Below, piece after piece: positions 55,121 to 64,000 of a stretch of DNA of 64,000 nt. Source of the DNA: Paenibacillus sedimenti. GTDB lineage: Bacteria; Bacillota; Bacilli; Paenibacillales; NBRC-103111. The stretch spans positions 62,001 to 126,000 of the forward strand of contig NZ_JACVVD010000010.1 of assembly GCF_014534655.1 (NCBI RefSeq), in the 5' to 3' direction. The notes under the pieces are model-generated. The model had not been told where the DNA came from. It saw only the letters and a program-made list of their open reading frames with translations, and did no database searches. The position numbers and the translations under genes are program-made. Each line of letters begins with the position of its first letter. The first letter of the stretch is position 1.

Positions 55121-56900
55121 TGATGGTTCGCTCCTCGAATAGTTGTTTGCGCAGGTTCATTCTCATGATGAGCATGTAGATGATGAACATCATGACCATG
55201 ATGGTCACAAGTACAGCGACGCCCCACAGAACAAGTTGAACGCCCCCCATACGCTGGACGATTTGCACGACCTGCTGCGGTTCAGGACGAGGTTTGGCAT
55301 TCTGATAATCAATTTGGCCTTGGGAGTCTGTGGAGATGGTCAGGTCTGGCGCACGTACGGAAGCGTTCATTTTCCTTAAATCCAGCCATTTGAGATTCGG
55401 TACTCGCTCGACATGGGCGATGAATGTCTTTAATTTATCTAAGCCAAGATAAGGGTGATAAAACATGCCCATCATACTGTCCTGTATAAAAAGCATTTTA
55501 TTTATTTTTTCATCTAAATCCGCCTCAGGTGTGGCTGATGTATTATCGTAGAAACCGATTGTTTCAGGAAGCAGCGTCATACCATGCAGAAAAGTAGGAG
55601 TCGATATATATGGCGATACACCCATGTGTTCCCATTCCTTATCGCTGATCTGCGTTTGGCCGAGTATATAGTTAAAATAGTGAGACACAATTTCATAGCC
55701 GGATTGGCTCATTACATAGTGAGGCGCCTCAAACCCAAGCGGATATAACCCCAGATCGGTCAATTCCTCAATTCCCTTTTCGATTCTGGTATTGATGTAG
55801 GATTTCTCAAAATTTTGGAGCCCTTGCATATACTGGTCATATTCGTCTTTGGAAGCAAACTCATGCCGCTTTTTAACTTTAGTATCCGTATCCGGAGGTC
55901 CCCAGATGGGTGTATTGTTCTTGACATCCCAGAATTCAAAGCCCTCGCCCGTCTCAGACGATCTATACTGATGGGTATAGCCGTGCAGGAGAATACTCGC
56001 GCCGCGGCCTTGCAAGTAGCGCAACACTTCAACGATCTGCGGTACATCTGACAAATGGTACTGTTGCTTCGTCTCGGAATTCGTATAGATTGGAATGAGC
56101 GCGATCATAAAAGGAATCCCTTTATCAGCCAAGTAATCGCCGGTTTCCTTTAATAACTTGGGGTCAGACATCGGATGAACATCTTCCAACCGGATGTAAG
56201 CCAAATGTTCAGAGCGGAACTCGCTCCCGAAAAAGTACTTTAACCCTTCCCCCAAATACAGATTGAAAGGCGCATACAAATCGGATGAAGCATAATAAGC
56301 GCTGTTATCATATTGGGCAAATAACGGAAAAGCAAGATCGCCTTTCCAGCCTTGAAAAATCGCCCTTCCACGTTTCAATTCAACTTGGGTAATCGAATAG
56401 TTGACCTCAAGTAGATCATAGATCGGTTTATGAGTATTAGGATCTTCTTTAGACACTTGATTAATGACGGCCCCTGGCCTCGTTGTCATAAAAGAGAATC
56501 GAGAGCCCAACTGCTCTACGTTCTCACCAATAACTAAAATCGGGCCATTAAATTCAGCGACAAGCTGTATACAAGGAGAGGGAAGTTTCTTTGGAACGTT
56601 TCCATAATAGATAAGATGGGTGATCCGTCCTAAATCTTCGCTCGTTACCGCTTCATCATTTTTAAATGTGATATCTCGCGCAAACTGCCCCAACAGCATA
56701 TCCAAGAGCCTGACAGATTCATTGACTAAGCCGGTTTCTGTCGAATATACGACCAATATTTTGATATTGTCTGATGTATGGCTGTTAGAGAATGCCTTCG
56801 GAATCGGCACAACAACCAGACTTATTATGGTTATCAAGCAAACAAGTCTTGACCAACGGTTTATTTTATTGCATATATTCCTCAAGCTCCTGAAAAGCAT
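55113..56900 (-). CDS. DUF2334 polysaccharide deacetylase-like protein
   Basis: The 595-aa protein has an N-terminal signal anchor (about 18-40), a DUF2334 domain of NodB-like fold in the middle and one C-terminal membrane helix (about 565-588). Likely metal ligands are in IRLEDVHP, LLHGYTHQY and GFEAPHYV. It would trim or deacetylate the nascent polymer outside the cell. The ATG at 56900 is inside the last 35 nt of the GGDEF-like gene; no better site is seen, so the start is uncertain. It sits second-to-third in the cluster, between regulator and synthase. Confidence 0.82.
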   Translation of the reverse strand: MLFRSLRNICNKINRWSRLVCLITIISLVVVPIPKAFSNSHTSDNIKILVVYSTETGLVNESVRLLDMLLGQFARDITFKNDEAVTSEDLGRITHLIYYGNVPKKLPSPCIQLVAEFNGPILVIGENVEQLGSRFSFMTTRPGAVINQVSKEDPNTHKPIYDLLEVNYSITQVELKRGRAIFQGWKGDLAFPLFAQYDNSAYYASSDLYAPFNLYLGEGLKYFFGSEFRSEHLAYIRLEDVHPMSDPKLLKETGDYLADKGIPFMIALIPIYTNSETKQQYHLSDVPQIVEVLRYLQGRGASILLHGYTHQYRSSETGEGFEFWDVKNNTPIWGPPDTDTKVKKRHEFASKDEYDQYMQGLQNFEKSYINTRIEKGIEELTDLGLYPLGFEAPHYVMSQSGYEIVSHYFNYILGQTQISDKEWEHMGVSPYISTPTFLHGMTLLPETIGFYDNTSATPEADLDEKINKMLFIQDSMMGMFYHPYLGLDKLKTFIAHVERVPNLKWLDLRKMNASVRAPDLTISTDSQGQIDYQNAKPRPEPQQVVQIVQRMGGVQLVLWGVAVLVTIMVMMFIIYMLIMRMNLRKQLFEERTISG

Positions 56901-57729
56901 GCTGGATCAACTCCGCGTAATCATTGAACTCACGTTTAAAGCTGGCGGCCCCGAAAGATACAGTAATCGTAACTTCTTTTTTTCCATCGGCCAATTTATG
57001 ATATTTGAGTTGTTCTCCGATTTTATCAAGTACGTAATGGAGGTTCTCTTCACCGGTATTAAATAAAATGACCCCGAAAGTATCATGCTCCACTCTAAAT
57101 TTACGGTCACTAATCCGTGTCTGCTTCCACAATACATCCGAAAGCGATTTGACCAAATGCTTAAATTCTGTAAAGCCATACAATCGTTCATACTCTTGAA
57201 AATACTTAAATTGAATCAACAGAAGCGTAAATGGGGTACCCGTACGTAAGGAACGCTTGAATTCTTCTTCCATTTCAAGATGGAATCTCTTTTTGTTATC
57301 GAATCCGGTTACTTCATCGATGGTAACGAGTCCATCAAACTTGGCTGCCATTTCTTTATGCTCATCGATAATAGTGGTGGTCCATCGGTGGAAAATACCG
57401 CTAATTAGGGAGGAAGCAATAATCGCGATCATCCATATAACGATCTCCTTCACCGATAAAATTTCAACGGATGAGACGAAAACGCCATAGATAAGGACGG
57501 AACCGAGAATAAACATGGCGGTAAGACTGATACCCAGACCGAGCAACAGCCCGCCGGCCATGCTTACCAAAGAAATGAGCAGCACACCCGAATAAAGAAT
57601 AATTGTCATCCGCGGCATTTGAAAAAACCGATCAAATCCGGTTACGTATAAAGAAAGCGTGACTAGAAACAGCAAAAGAAAGCTTTGAACAATGAAAAAA
57701 GCCCCCTTCTTATTGTAAAACCCTTGCAT
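56866..57729 (-). CDS. membrane protein with degenerate GGDEF and intact I-site (c-di-GMP receptor candidate)
   Basis: The 287-aa protein has about four membrane helices (10-115), a short coiled-coil linker and a GGDEF-like domain (about 130-285). The DEVTG..NKKRF element is recognisable. The active-site loop reads EHDTF (214-218) instead of GGDEF, so cyclase activity is not expected. Five residues before it sits RISD (205-208), exactly the RxxD I-site that binds c-di-GMP dimers in receptors such as PelD and Listeria PssE. It overlaps both its neighbours (20 nt with the GH8 gene, 35 nt with DUF2334). AAAGGAAG precedes the ATG. It is the likely switch for the synthase. Confidence 0.87.
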   Translation of the reverse strand: MQGFYNKKGAFFIVQSFLLLFLVTLSLYVTGFDRFFQMPRMTIILYSGVLLISLVSMAGGLLLGLGISLTAMFILGSVLIYGVFVSSVEILSVKEIVIWMIAIIASSLISGIFHRWTTTIIDEHKEMAAKFDGLVTIDEVTGFDNKKRFHLEMEEEFKRSLRTGTPFTLLLIQFKYFQEYERLYGFTEFKHLVKSLSDVLWKQTRISDRKFRVEHDTFGVILFNTGEENLHYVLDKIGEQLKYHKLADGKKEVTITVSFGAASFKREFNDYAELIQHAFQELEEYMQ

Positions 57730-58858
57730 TATAAAGCTTCCTTTCTGCTAATAAGGGAACGAGATTGTCATAAATATGGGTGTCCAATTGCTGGTAATTC
57801 ATGTAACCGCCATAGTACTCGCTAGCCGGGTTTAGCGTTTGGAAGCGAATCATCCGATAGTACAAATCTTTCGCGAGTTCAATTTCATTGTGTTCCAGTG
57901 CAACCATGATGGCCATACCGTATACAGAAGGGGATTCGTATTCCACTGACGGTTTTTTCGTTTCAAGCTCATATTTCCCGTACAGAACCCTGTTGTCTTT
58001 AAAGGTTTGCTTGAGGAAAGCCCAAAATTCCGAGTCCGTTTGACCGAATTTAGCACGTGAAGATTCAATGAAAAGCTGGTCCAACAGGTTAACCTGTTTT
58101 TGATATTCAAACCGGCCCTCATCCACCTTATAGCTGAAAGGATAGAAGCCATTTTTCACAGGAAGTTCAATCATGAACCTTTTCGTTTTTTGATATAAAT
58201 CCTCGCTTATTTTACTCTGCTCGTATAGATTAATAATCGAATAAGCATCCAAATATGGAAGTGTAATCACATTGCTGGGCCACTTCTTCTCAATATCGTA
58301 AAAATCCCTGAAAGTAGAATTCACGACTTGCTTTTTCATCACACTTTTGGTGATTGTATCTGCGGTTTTCTTAAAACTTTCATCCTGCCACTTAGCCCCA
58401 GCTTTATAAAGAGCGTATGCAATCCGTAAATCATCGACAAGCGCATTCGTTACAGCAGGTTTGGAGGTTGGACCTGCTTTCCAGGCAATCCAGCCATCCG
58501 ATTTCAAAAAGCTTTGTTTCAAAACTTCGGTGTATTGGCTAAACAGTGCTAAATCGCCTTTTTCATACGCATATTGGAGCCATAACCCCATAGATTCAGA
58601 TAAAGCTTCATGACCCGCGGCTGTATGCGGATCAGCGGATTGACTAGGCTTCAAATATGTTCTCAGGGTCCCATCCTCATTGATCATATGTGATAGAATG
58701 AATTGCTCCCCTGGAAGAGAACGTTTTTGAGAAATTTGGCTTTGCGAACTCGCATCTGGTACGATCATGTATTTGTTATGAAAAGGAAGCAATGTGTATA
58801 TGACAAGAGCACCTAGAATCACACTAAAACTTAAAATCCCTTTTTTAAATAACGTCAC
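57710..58858 (-). CDS. GH8-like glycoside hydrolase (PssZ/BcsZ-type)
   Basis: The 382-aa protein starts with an N-terminal signal anchor. The (alpha/alpha)6-barrel of GH8 is suggested by EALSESMGLWLQYAY (general acid Glu), NALVDDLRIAYALYKAG (Asp) and the late EYYGGYMNYQQLDTHIYDN. Such hydrolases trim or release the polymer made by the neighbouring synthase. A GTG at 58858 lies 6 nt after AAGGAGG; the ORF to 58945 has no site. It is the first gene of the cluster. I see no clear promoter in the 260 nt upstream, which are AT-rich. Confidence 0.83.
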   Translation of the reverse strand: MTLFKKGILSFSVILGALVIYTLLPFHNKYMIVPDASSQSQISQKRSLPGEQFILSHMINEDGTLRTYLKPSQSADPHTAAGHEALSESMGLWLQYAYEKGDLALFSQYTEVLKQSFLKSDGWIAWKAGPTSKPAVTNALVDDLRIAYALYKAGAKWQDESFKKTADTITKSVMKKQVVNSTFRDFYDIEKKWPSNVITLPYLDAYSIINLYEQSKISEDLYQKTKRFMIELPVKNGFYPFSYKVDEGRFEYQKQVNLLDQLFIESSRAKFGQTDSEFWAFLKQTFKDNRVLYGKYELETKKPSVEYESPSVYGMAIMVALEHNEIELAKDLYYRMIRFQTLNPASEYYGGYMNYQQLDTHIYDNLVPLLAERKLYNARVLQ

Positions 58859-59045
58859 GCATTGCCTCCTTAAATATGTACTTAATAAAATAATACAGAC
58901 CCTTCGAATCATCCACAATAGGGAAAGAGTTGGTAAAATGAACATTGCTGTAATAATTAGTCGAATTCTTTCAATGCCAATGGTTCTATTTTACTATGAA
59001 TATAATATTTTGTCTTGTTGATTTAGTCCTTTGTATCTACCAACA

Positions 59046-59087
59046 AATAAAAAAGCTGCCTTTGGCGTAAGAGCCAAGGCAGCTTTT
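59046..59087 (-). terminator. htpG terminator
   Basis: AAAAGCTGCCTTGGC and GCCAAAGGCAGCTTTT pair on the minus strand with one bulge around a 6-nt loop, followed by TTTTTTATTTG. Located 34 nt past the htpG stop. Confidence 0.85.
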
Positions 59088-59120
59088 GATTTAAATTGGG
59101 TGCTCATTTAATCCACCTAA

Positions 59121-61001
59121 TTAAACCATGATTTTGCAAATATCATTGGTGAATTCTACGGGATCCTGAATCGTCAATCCTTCTATAAGAAGCGCTTGAT
59201 TATACAGAAGGTTCGTATACAGACTCAGCTTCTCTTTATCTTTTTGGTGTGCATCCTTTAAGGAATTGAACACCTCATGGTTGATGTTAATTTCCAGAAC
59301 CTTGTCCGCTTTCACGTCTTGGTTGTTCGGCATAGCTTTCAGTATTTTTTCCATTTCGATCGTAACTTCACCCTCTGTGGACAAGCATACAGGATGGGAT
59401 TTCAGTCGCTTGGAAGCTTTAACACTCTTCACTTTGCCGCCTAGAATGCTTGCCATGGATTCAAAAAGATCCTTGTTGTCGCTCTCGGCGGCTTCAGTCT
59501 CATTCTTATCTGCATCCGGCTCGATCCCCAGGTCCCCGCTCGATACAGATCTGAATTCTTTTCCCTTATAGGACATGATCATCTTGATGGCGAACTCATC
59601 GATGTCGTCGGTGAAGTATAAGATTTCATAACCCTTATCGGATACCAGCTCGGTTTGCGGGAGCTTCTCGATTCGTTCGATTGATTCTCCGGAAGCGTAG
59701 TAAATGTACTTTTGATCTTCCGGCATTTTCGATACGTATTCATCCAGGGTGACAAGCTTTTTCTCTTTGGAGGAGTAGAATAACAACAGATCTTGAAGAT
59801 CGTCTTTATGTGTTCCGTAGTCGCTATAGACTCCGAATTTCAACTGTCTGCCAAAGGATTTATAGAATTTTTCATATTTCTCTCTTTCGTCCTTCAACAA
59901 GCTTAGCAGTTGGCTCTTGATTTTGTTTTTGATGTTTTTGGCGATAAGGCTTAACTGGCGATCCTGCTGCAGAATCTCCCTGGAGATGTTAAGCGATAAA
60001 TTTTCCGAATCGACCATCCCTTTGACAAAACTGAAATAGTCAGGCAAGAGGTCGGCACACTTGTTCATGATCAGCACGCCATTGGAATATAACTCTAAGC
60101 CTTTCTCATATTCCTTTGTATAATAATCAAACGGCGTATTCTCCGGGATGAACAGAATCGCATTGTAGACTACCGCGCCATCGGCACTGATATGGATGTG
60201 CTTAATCGGCTTGTCGAAGCCGTAACGCTTCTCAAAATAAAAGTTCTCATAATCTTCCGGTTTGAGTTCATTTTTATTTTTGCGCCAGATCGGGACCATG
60301 CTGTTGACGGTTTGTTCTTCGCGGTAGTCCTCGAATTCGTTGTCGCTGCCTTCTTTAGGTCTCCGTCCTGTGATATCCATCTTGATCGGGTAGCGTATGA
60401 AGTCGGAGTACTTTTTGATAATCGCTTTTAGGCGATATTCATCGAGATACTCATCGTACTGCTCGTCCTCGGTGTTCTCTTTAATTTTTAAAATAATTTC
60501 CGTACCGACCGTTTCTTTGTCGCATGGCACGATCGTGTATCCATCCGCACCCTCGGACTCCCACTTGAACGCCTCGCCGCTGCCCAGCGCCTTACTGATG
60601 ACCGTAACGACGTCAGCTACCATAAATGCGGAATAGAAACCAACGCCGAATTGGCCGATGATATTGTGCCCGTCTTTGGCTTCATTTTCTTTCTTGAATG
60701 CTAGAGAGCCGCTCTTGGCAATAACCCCCAGGTTATTTTCAAGGTCCTCTTTGGTCATGCCAATCCCCGTATCGGTGATGGTTAACGTTCTGCTGTCCTT
60801 GTCAGCTGCAATCTTAATGAAATAGTCCTCTTGGTTAAACACCAATTGATCGTCGGTTAACGCTTTGTAATAAATTTTGTCAATCGCATCGCTCGCATTA
60901 GAAATAAGCTCTCTTAAAAAGATTTCCTTCTGAGAATAGATGGAATTGATCATCATTTCGAGTAGTCGTTTTGATTCGGCTTGAAACTGCTTTTTTTCCA
61001 T
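59121..61001 (-). CDS. htpG: Hsp90-family molecular chaperone
   Basis: The 626-aa protein has the Bergerat ATP fold motifs of GHKL ATPases: [21 protein letters not shown] and [13 protein letters not shown], then the middle domain and the C-terminal dimerisation domain. It folds and reactivates client proteins. GAAAGGAGA precedes the ATG at 61001; the longer ORF to 61049 would begin between promoter and operator elements. A CIRCE operator and a near-consensus sigma-A promoter lie upstream. Confidence 0.96.
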   Translation of the reverse strand: MEKKQFQAESKRLLEMMINSIYSQKEIFLRELISNASDAIDKIYYKALTDDQLVFNQEDYFIKIAADKDSRTLTITDTGIGMTKEDLENNLGVIAKSGSLAFKKENEAKDGHNIIGQFGVGFYSAFMVADVVTVISKALGSGEAFKWESEGADGYTIVPCDKETVGTEIILKIKENTEDEQYDEYLDEYRLKAIIKKYSDFIRYPIKMDITGRRPKEGSDNEFEDYREEQTVNSMVPIWRKNKNELKPEDYENFYFEKRYGFDKPIKHIHISADGAVVYNAILFIPENTPFDYYTKEYEKGLELYSNGVLIMNKCADLLPDYFSFVKGMVDSENLSLNISREILQQDRQLSLIAKNIKNKIKSQLLSLLKDEREKYEKFYKSFGRQLKFGVYSDYGTHKDDLQDLLLFYSSKEKKLVTLDEYVSKMPEDQKYIYYASGESIERIEKLPQTELVSDKGYEILYFTDDIDEFAIKMIMSYKGKEFRSVSSGDLGIEPDADKNETEAAESDNKDLFESMASILGGKVKSVKASKRLKSHPVCLSTEGEVTIEMEKILKAMPNNQDVKADKVLEININHEVFNSLKDAHQKDKEKLSLYTNLLYNQALLIEGLTIQDPVEFTNDICKIMV

Positions 61002-61038
61002 GAATGGGTCTCCTTTCGAAAATAAACGGCTAAATGAG

Positions 61039-61105
61039 TTGGCACTCACACAATCAGAGTGCTAATTCTTATTTTTATATAACATATACTAAAATTTGAT
61101 GTCAA
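61039..61105 (-). promoter_or_regulatory. sigma-A promoter and CIRCE (HrcA) operator of htpG
   Basis: On the minus strand TTGACA (61105-61100) is followed after 17 bp by TTATAT (61082-61077). Downstream is TTAGCACTC-N9-GAGTGCCAA (61065-61039), which matches CIRCE TTAGCACTC-N9-GAGTGCTAA with one mismatch. The position is at or just after the start site, as usual for HrcA repression. Confidence 0.92.
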
Positions 61106-61134
61106 GCAGAGGTTCTTATCAAACGGGGTGTCCA

Positions 61135-61878
61135 TTAGTTCAAACTTTTAGCCATTAACTCTAAACTCTGCTTAACCTCATTAGCGACTAGTTGAACAAA
61201 TGGGTCTAAGTCATTGTTATCAGCAGCTTCAAGTGCCTGGTAATATTCAAAACGATTTTCGTTCCGTATCACAGCAGGCGGATATCCGTTTTTCATCAAA
61301 ATAAAATTCATGCAAAGTCGGCTCACACGTCCATTGCCGTCTGGAAAAGGATGTATCGAGGCAACTCGATGGTGCAGTATAGCAGCAACTTTGACAGGAT
61401 GCACCGTTAACTTACTAGCAATATACCAATCTAGCAACGATTGCATTTCTTGAGGCACGAGAATATACGAGCAATAAGGATGAATCTCCCCGCTTACGGT
61501 AAGAACATGATTATCCGTTTTTTTATATTCGCCAAGAGCAAAATTAATGTCCTTAACACCCTGAAACAAAATGGCATGAAAATCTTTAATCAATCTTTCT
61601 GTTAAATCTCTTTCTTCTAATATGTTCGTTAAATAGTCTATGGCCTCCGCATGATTGACAATTTCAAGATGCTCACGCAGTGTCTTTCCTTTAACCGTTA
61701 ATCCTTCCCTCAAAAAAAAGGCTGTTTCTTGATAAGTGAACGTATTTCCTTCTATCGCATTCGAATGATAGGTCCACTCTTCCCTAAATTTTTGAATAAT
61801 GATTTTCAGAAGGTCTGGTTGCAAGGGTCGCTTGCTATCGACTGCAGCTTTCAGCCGCTCAATCTGTTCCCACATCAT
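61135..61878 (-). CDS. Fic-domain protein (class II)
   Basis: The 247-aa protein has the full AMPylation motif HPFPDGNGRVSR (about residue 175). The N-terminal inhibitory motif SNAIEGN (about residues 39-45) has the Glu that blocks ATP's gamma-phosphate, which marks class II Fic enzymes. These transfer AMP or another nucleotide moiety to protein hydroxyls. It stands alone, with no antitoxin-like neighbour, as expected for a protein with its own inhibitory helix. GGGGGATCC precedes the ATG at 61878; an ATG at 61875 is equally possible. Confidence 0.9.
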   Translation of the reverse strand: MMWEQIERLKAAVDSKRPLQPDLLKIIIQKFREEWTYHSNAIEGNTFTYQETAFFLREGLTVKGKTLREHLEIVNHAEAIDYLTNILEERDLTERLIKDFHAILFQGVKDINFALGEYKKTDNHVLTVSGEIHPYCSYILVPQEMQSLLDWYIASKLTVHPVKVAAILHHRVASIHPFPDGNGRVSRLCMNFILMKNGYPPAVIRNENRFEYYQALEAADNNDLDPFVQLVANEVKQSLELMAKSLN

Positions 61879-62121
61879 TCTGGATCCCCCTTGGCTAACA
61901 TATTTACATTATACCAAAATGATCCATCTAATATTCTTTAATCTATTAGTTTTCTCCACATAGGAGAAGGGCACCTCAATAAAACTGAACTGGTCTTAAT
62001 TTTTTACAACCGCAGATATAATTTACAAGCTCTTGCATATGAATGGATTGGATTCACTCGTTCCGCTCAGCAGCTAGATCCCCTTTATGGAAAACGATTA
62101 CAAATATTGGGAGGGATCACT

Positions 62122-63612
62122 ATGCAACTGCAGGTTGAAGAGGATGGCATTGTTACACTGACTCCTGAAGGTGAACAACAGATTAAGGACAGTCCCATGT
62201 ACAACGATGGATTGCGTCCGACGAGGAAAAGCGAACATGACTGGACGGCTTACAATTTTGCCAGCTTGTGGATCGGCATGTGCATTTGTCTTCCGTCTTA
62301 TGCGCTTGCCGCCGGATTAATCTCTCTTGGCATGAATTGGTGGCAGGCGGTTGGGACGATTATATTGGGTAATCTGATTGTGCTCGTTCCCATTTTATTA
62401 AATGCTCATGCCGGAACGAAATTTGGTATCCCTTATCCTGTATATGCCCGTCTATGGTTCGGCTCTAGAGGCGCGCATATTCCATCCTTGGCTCGCGGCA
62501 TTATTGGCGCAGGCTGGTTCGGTATTAATTGCTGGTTCGCCGGGGCCGCGCTGGACACCCTTCTATCCGCCATGAGCGGCTGGGGTAACATTACCGGACA
62601 CCTTGGGATTTCTTTTGCGATCATGTGGGTTTTAAATGTCTGGATTGCTTACAGAGGACCTGAAGCTATTCGCCGGATGGAATTCTGGGCGGCTCCGACT
62701 TTAATTGTGATGAGTCTTGCTTTATTGGTATGGGCATTAACTTCCGCCGGCGGTTGGGGGCCGATGCTTTCTGCTCCTTCTACATTCAAAACCTCGGGGG
62801 AATTCTGGAAGGTTTTCTTCCCGTCTTTGACGGGCGCGATTGCTTTCTGGTCGACGCTGGCGCTGAACATTCCTGATTTTTGCCGCTATGCCAAAAGCCA
62901 AAAAGCGCAAATTGTCGGGCAATCGAGCTCGATGCCCATAACCATGGGCCTATTCTCCTTCATCGGCGTAGCCGTTGCTTCTGCCACCGTCGTTATATTT
63001 GGCGAAGCCATCTGGGATCCCGCAGCGATATTAGCTAAGTTTTCGCCATTTGTCATTTTCCTTGGGACATTAGGCATTATTTTAGCCACCGTAACGACCA
63101 ACGTAGCGGCCAACGTCATCGCGCCTGCCCGCGCCGTAGAAAATCTCGCTCCGAAAAAGATGACCTACCGTATGGGTGTCCTTATTACCGGACTTGTCGC
63201 ACTCCTCATGCAGCCGTGGTACATACTTGAAAACTTTAGCAACTATATTTTTGTCTGGCTTGGCACTTACGGGGCATTGCTTGGTCCCATAGACGGAATC
63301 GCGATTGCCGATTATTGGTTCGTTCGTAAGCGGAGAATCCATTTAGCAGAGCTGTATCAGCTTGACGGCCGGTACTCCTACCGGGGAGGTTTTAATCAAA
63401 AAGCCATTTACGCTCTCATTATCGGCATAATCGTCCCCGTGATTTGTAAAAACATTCCCCCCTTGCAAATCGTTTGGGATGGGGCTTGGATTTTTGGTTT
63501 AATCATCTCGATGTTCTTATATATATGGTTGATGAACGGTGATCGGTCTCTGGTTTCCTATTCAGAGTATAAATCCATCACCAAACATGCAGCCGAGAAA
63601 GCTGCCGGTTAA
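62122..63612 (+). CDS. NCS1-family nucleobase/allantoin/hydantoin-type permease
   Basis: The 496-aa transporter has twelve predicted helices. NFASLWIGMCICLPSYALAAGLISLGMNWWQAVGTIILGN and FGIPYPVYARLWFGSRGAHIPSLARGIIGAGWFGINCWFAG are NCS1 hallmarks. GGGAGGGATC precedes the ATG at 62122. It is followed by a terminator and then a RocR-like activator. Substrates in the family include allantoin, cytosine, uracil, hydantoins and thiamine; the exact one cannot be told here. TATAAT near 62030 is a possible -10, with no clear -35. Confidence 0.88.
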   Translation: MQLQVEEDGIVTLTPEGEQQIKDSPMYNDGLRPTRKSEHDWTAYNFASLWIGMCICLPSYALAAGLISLGMNWWQAVGTIILGNLIVLVPILLNAHAGTKFGIPYPVYARLWFGSRGAHIPSLARGIIGAGWFGINCWFAGAALDTLLSAMSGWGNITGHLGISFAIMWVLNVWIAYRGPEAIRRMEFWAAPTLIVMSLALLVWALTSAGGWGPMLSAPSTFKTSGEFWKVFFPSLTGAIAFWSTLALNIPDFCRYAKSQKAQIVGQSSSMPITMGLFSFIGVAVASATVVIFGEAIWDPAAILAKFSPFVIFLGTLGIILATVTTNVAANVIAPARAVENLAPKKMTYRMGVLITGLVALLMQPWYILENFSNYIFVWLGTYGALLGPIDGIAIADYWFVRKRRIHLAELYQLDGRYSYRGGFNQKAIYALIIGIIVPVICKNIPPLQIVWDGAWIFGLIISMFLYIWLMNGDRSLVSYSEYKSITKHAAEKAAG

Positions 63613-63622
63613 AGATACGATG

Positions 63623-63658
63623 CAGGCGTGAGTCTAACACTCTCGCCTGTTCTTTTTC
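63623..63658 (+). terminator. terminator after the NCS1 permease gene
   Basis: CAGGCGTGAGT (63623-63633) pairs with ACTCTCGCCTG (63639-63649), one mismatch, 5-nt loop, then TTCTTTTTC. Ten nt past the permease stop. Confidence 0.8.
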
Positions 63659-63714
63659 TACATGCAAGTTCATAAGGTGTATTTGAACCATTCTTCGAGA
63701 GGCGGGTGAACATC

Positions 63715-64000
63715 GTGTCCGAACTGAACGATTATGGATCGCAATATTTTGAGAAAATGTTGAATATCATCGATGTAGGTGTTCATCTCATTGACAAAAA
63801 GGGAATTACGATTTTCTATAACGATAAGATGGCTGAAACCGATGGATTTCACCGGGAACAAGTGGTGGGGAAAAATTTCTTCGACCTCTTTCCCTCCCTG
63901 ACCCATGAAACGAGCACGTTTATGAAAGTTTTACAAACAGGCAAAGAAATACGCGAGAAAATACAGACCTATGTCAATGTAGAGGGGAAACGCATCACAA
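63715..64000 (+). CDS. RocR-like sigma-54 activator, N-terminal PAS part (partial)
   Basis: The ORF starts at a GTG (63715) after AGGCGGGTGA and runs off the right edge with 95 codons. The PAS domain reads YFEKMLNIIDVGVHLIDKKG, ITIFYNDKMAETDGFHREQV, VGKNFFDLFPSL, very like the N-terminus of B. subtilis RocR. The AAA+ and Fis-type HTH parts would lie beyond the window. RocR-type proteins activate -12/-24 promoters of amino-acid catabolism. No such promoter was recognised in front of the adjacent permease gene. Confidence 0.8.
   Translation, partial: MSELNDYGSQYFEKMLNIIDVGVHLIDKKGITIFYNDKMAETDGFHREQVVGKNFFDLFPSLTHETSTFMKVLQTGKEIREKIQTYVNVEGKRIT

Noticed and set aside
61930..62121. -12/-24 sigma-54 promoter before the NCS1 permease
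   Set aside because: No GG-N10-GC pair with the right context was found, despite the RocR-like gene downstream.

Overview
The window looks like chromosomal DNA of a spore-forming Firmicute, most probably Paenibacillaceae (Paenibacillus or a close relative). This is an inference from several things: strong AGGAGG-type ribosome binding sites with frequent GTG/TTG starts, an HPr kinase paralogue, a cre-like site, a CIRCE element, a B. subtilis-like dpp-ykf operon, a ywqA/ywqB pair, and the LplABC-style sugar ABC genes common in Paenibacillus. There is no rRNA, tRNA, insertion sequence, prophage or CRISPR array. Most genes lie on the minus strand in compact operons with ATGA overlaps.

Layout. 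1-2300: tail of the window edge gene, an 18-codon leader ORF coupled to a divergent hprK-like gene, and a secreted acidic protein. 2641-6905 (minus): class A PBP, a 52-aa small ORF, a WYL regulator, an aldo/keto reductase. 7093-11405 (minus): a GGDEF-EAL sensor followed by a ThDP enzyme and a carboxymuconolactone decarboxylase-like protein in one apparent operon. 11649-14365: a 56-aa small ORF, a YdeI-like gene remnant, a SEC-C protein and a FUSC-type exporter. 14527-20082: complete histidine degradation operon hutHUIG with a terminator-like hairpin directly before hutH. 20283-22578: divergent MFS transporter and LysR regulator. 22506-27615: a CcpA-candidate sugar uptake operon (two permeases, lipoprotein) ending in a GH29 fucosidase. 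27986-33882: livKHMGF branched-chain amino acid transporter with a translationally coupled EmrE-like gene and a structured leader. 34250-34579: a minisatellite-like array. 34761-44876: alpha/beta hydrolase, then DUF3870-dppABCDE-ykfABC for import and recycling of murein peptides. 45066-51479: serine hydrolase, DinB-like protein, ywqB-ywqA SWIM/SNF2 pair. 51536-58858: a five-gene exopolysaccharide synthase cluster. 59121-61105: htpG with a sigma-A promoter and CIRCE operator. 61135-64000: Fic protein, NCS1 permease, start of a RocR-like sigma-54 activator.

How it works together. Much of the window serves scavenging: histidine, branched-chain amino acids, D-Ala/murein peptides, glycans and an NCS1 substrate. 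Carbon control is suggested by a cre-like site before the sugar operon and by the HprK-like protein.

The most interesting system is the exopolysaccharide cluster. It carries a GH8-like hydrolase, a membrane protein with a degenerate GGDEF site (EHDTF) but an intact RxxD I-site, a DUF2334 deacetylase-like protein, a PilZ-less GT2 synthase and a BcsB-like protein. This resembles PelD/PssE-type c-di-GMP control of a synthase-dependent polysaccharide, with an order that I do not recognise exactly.
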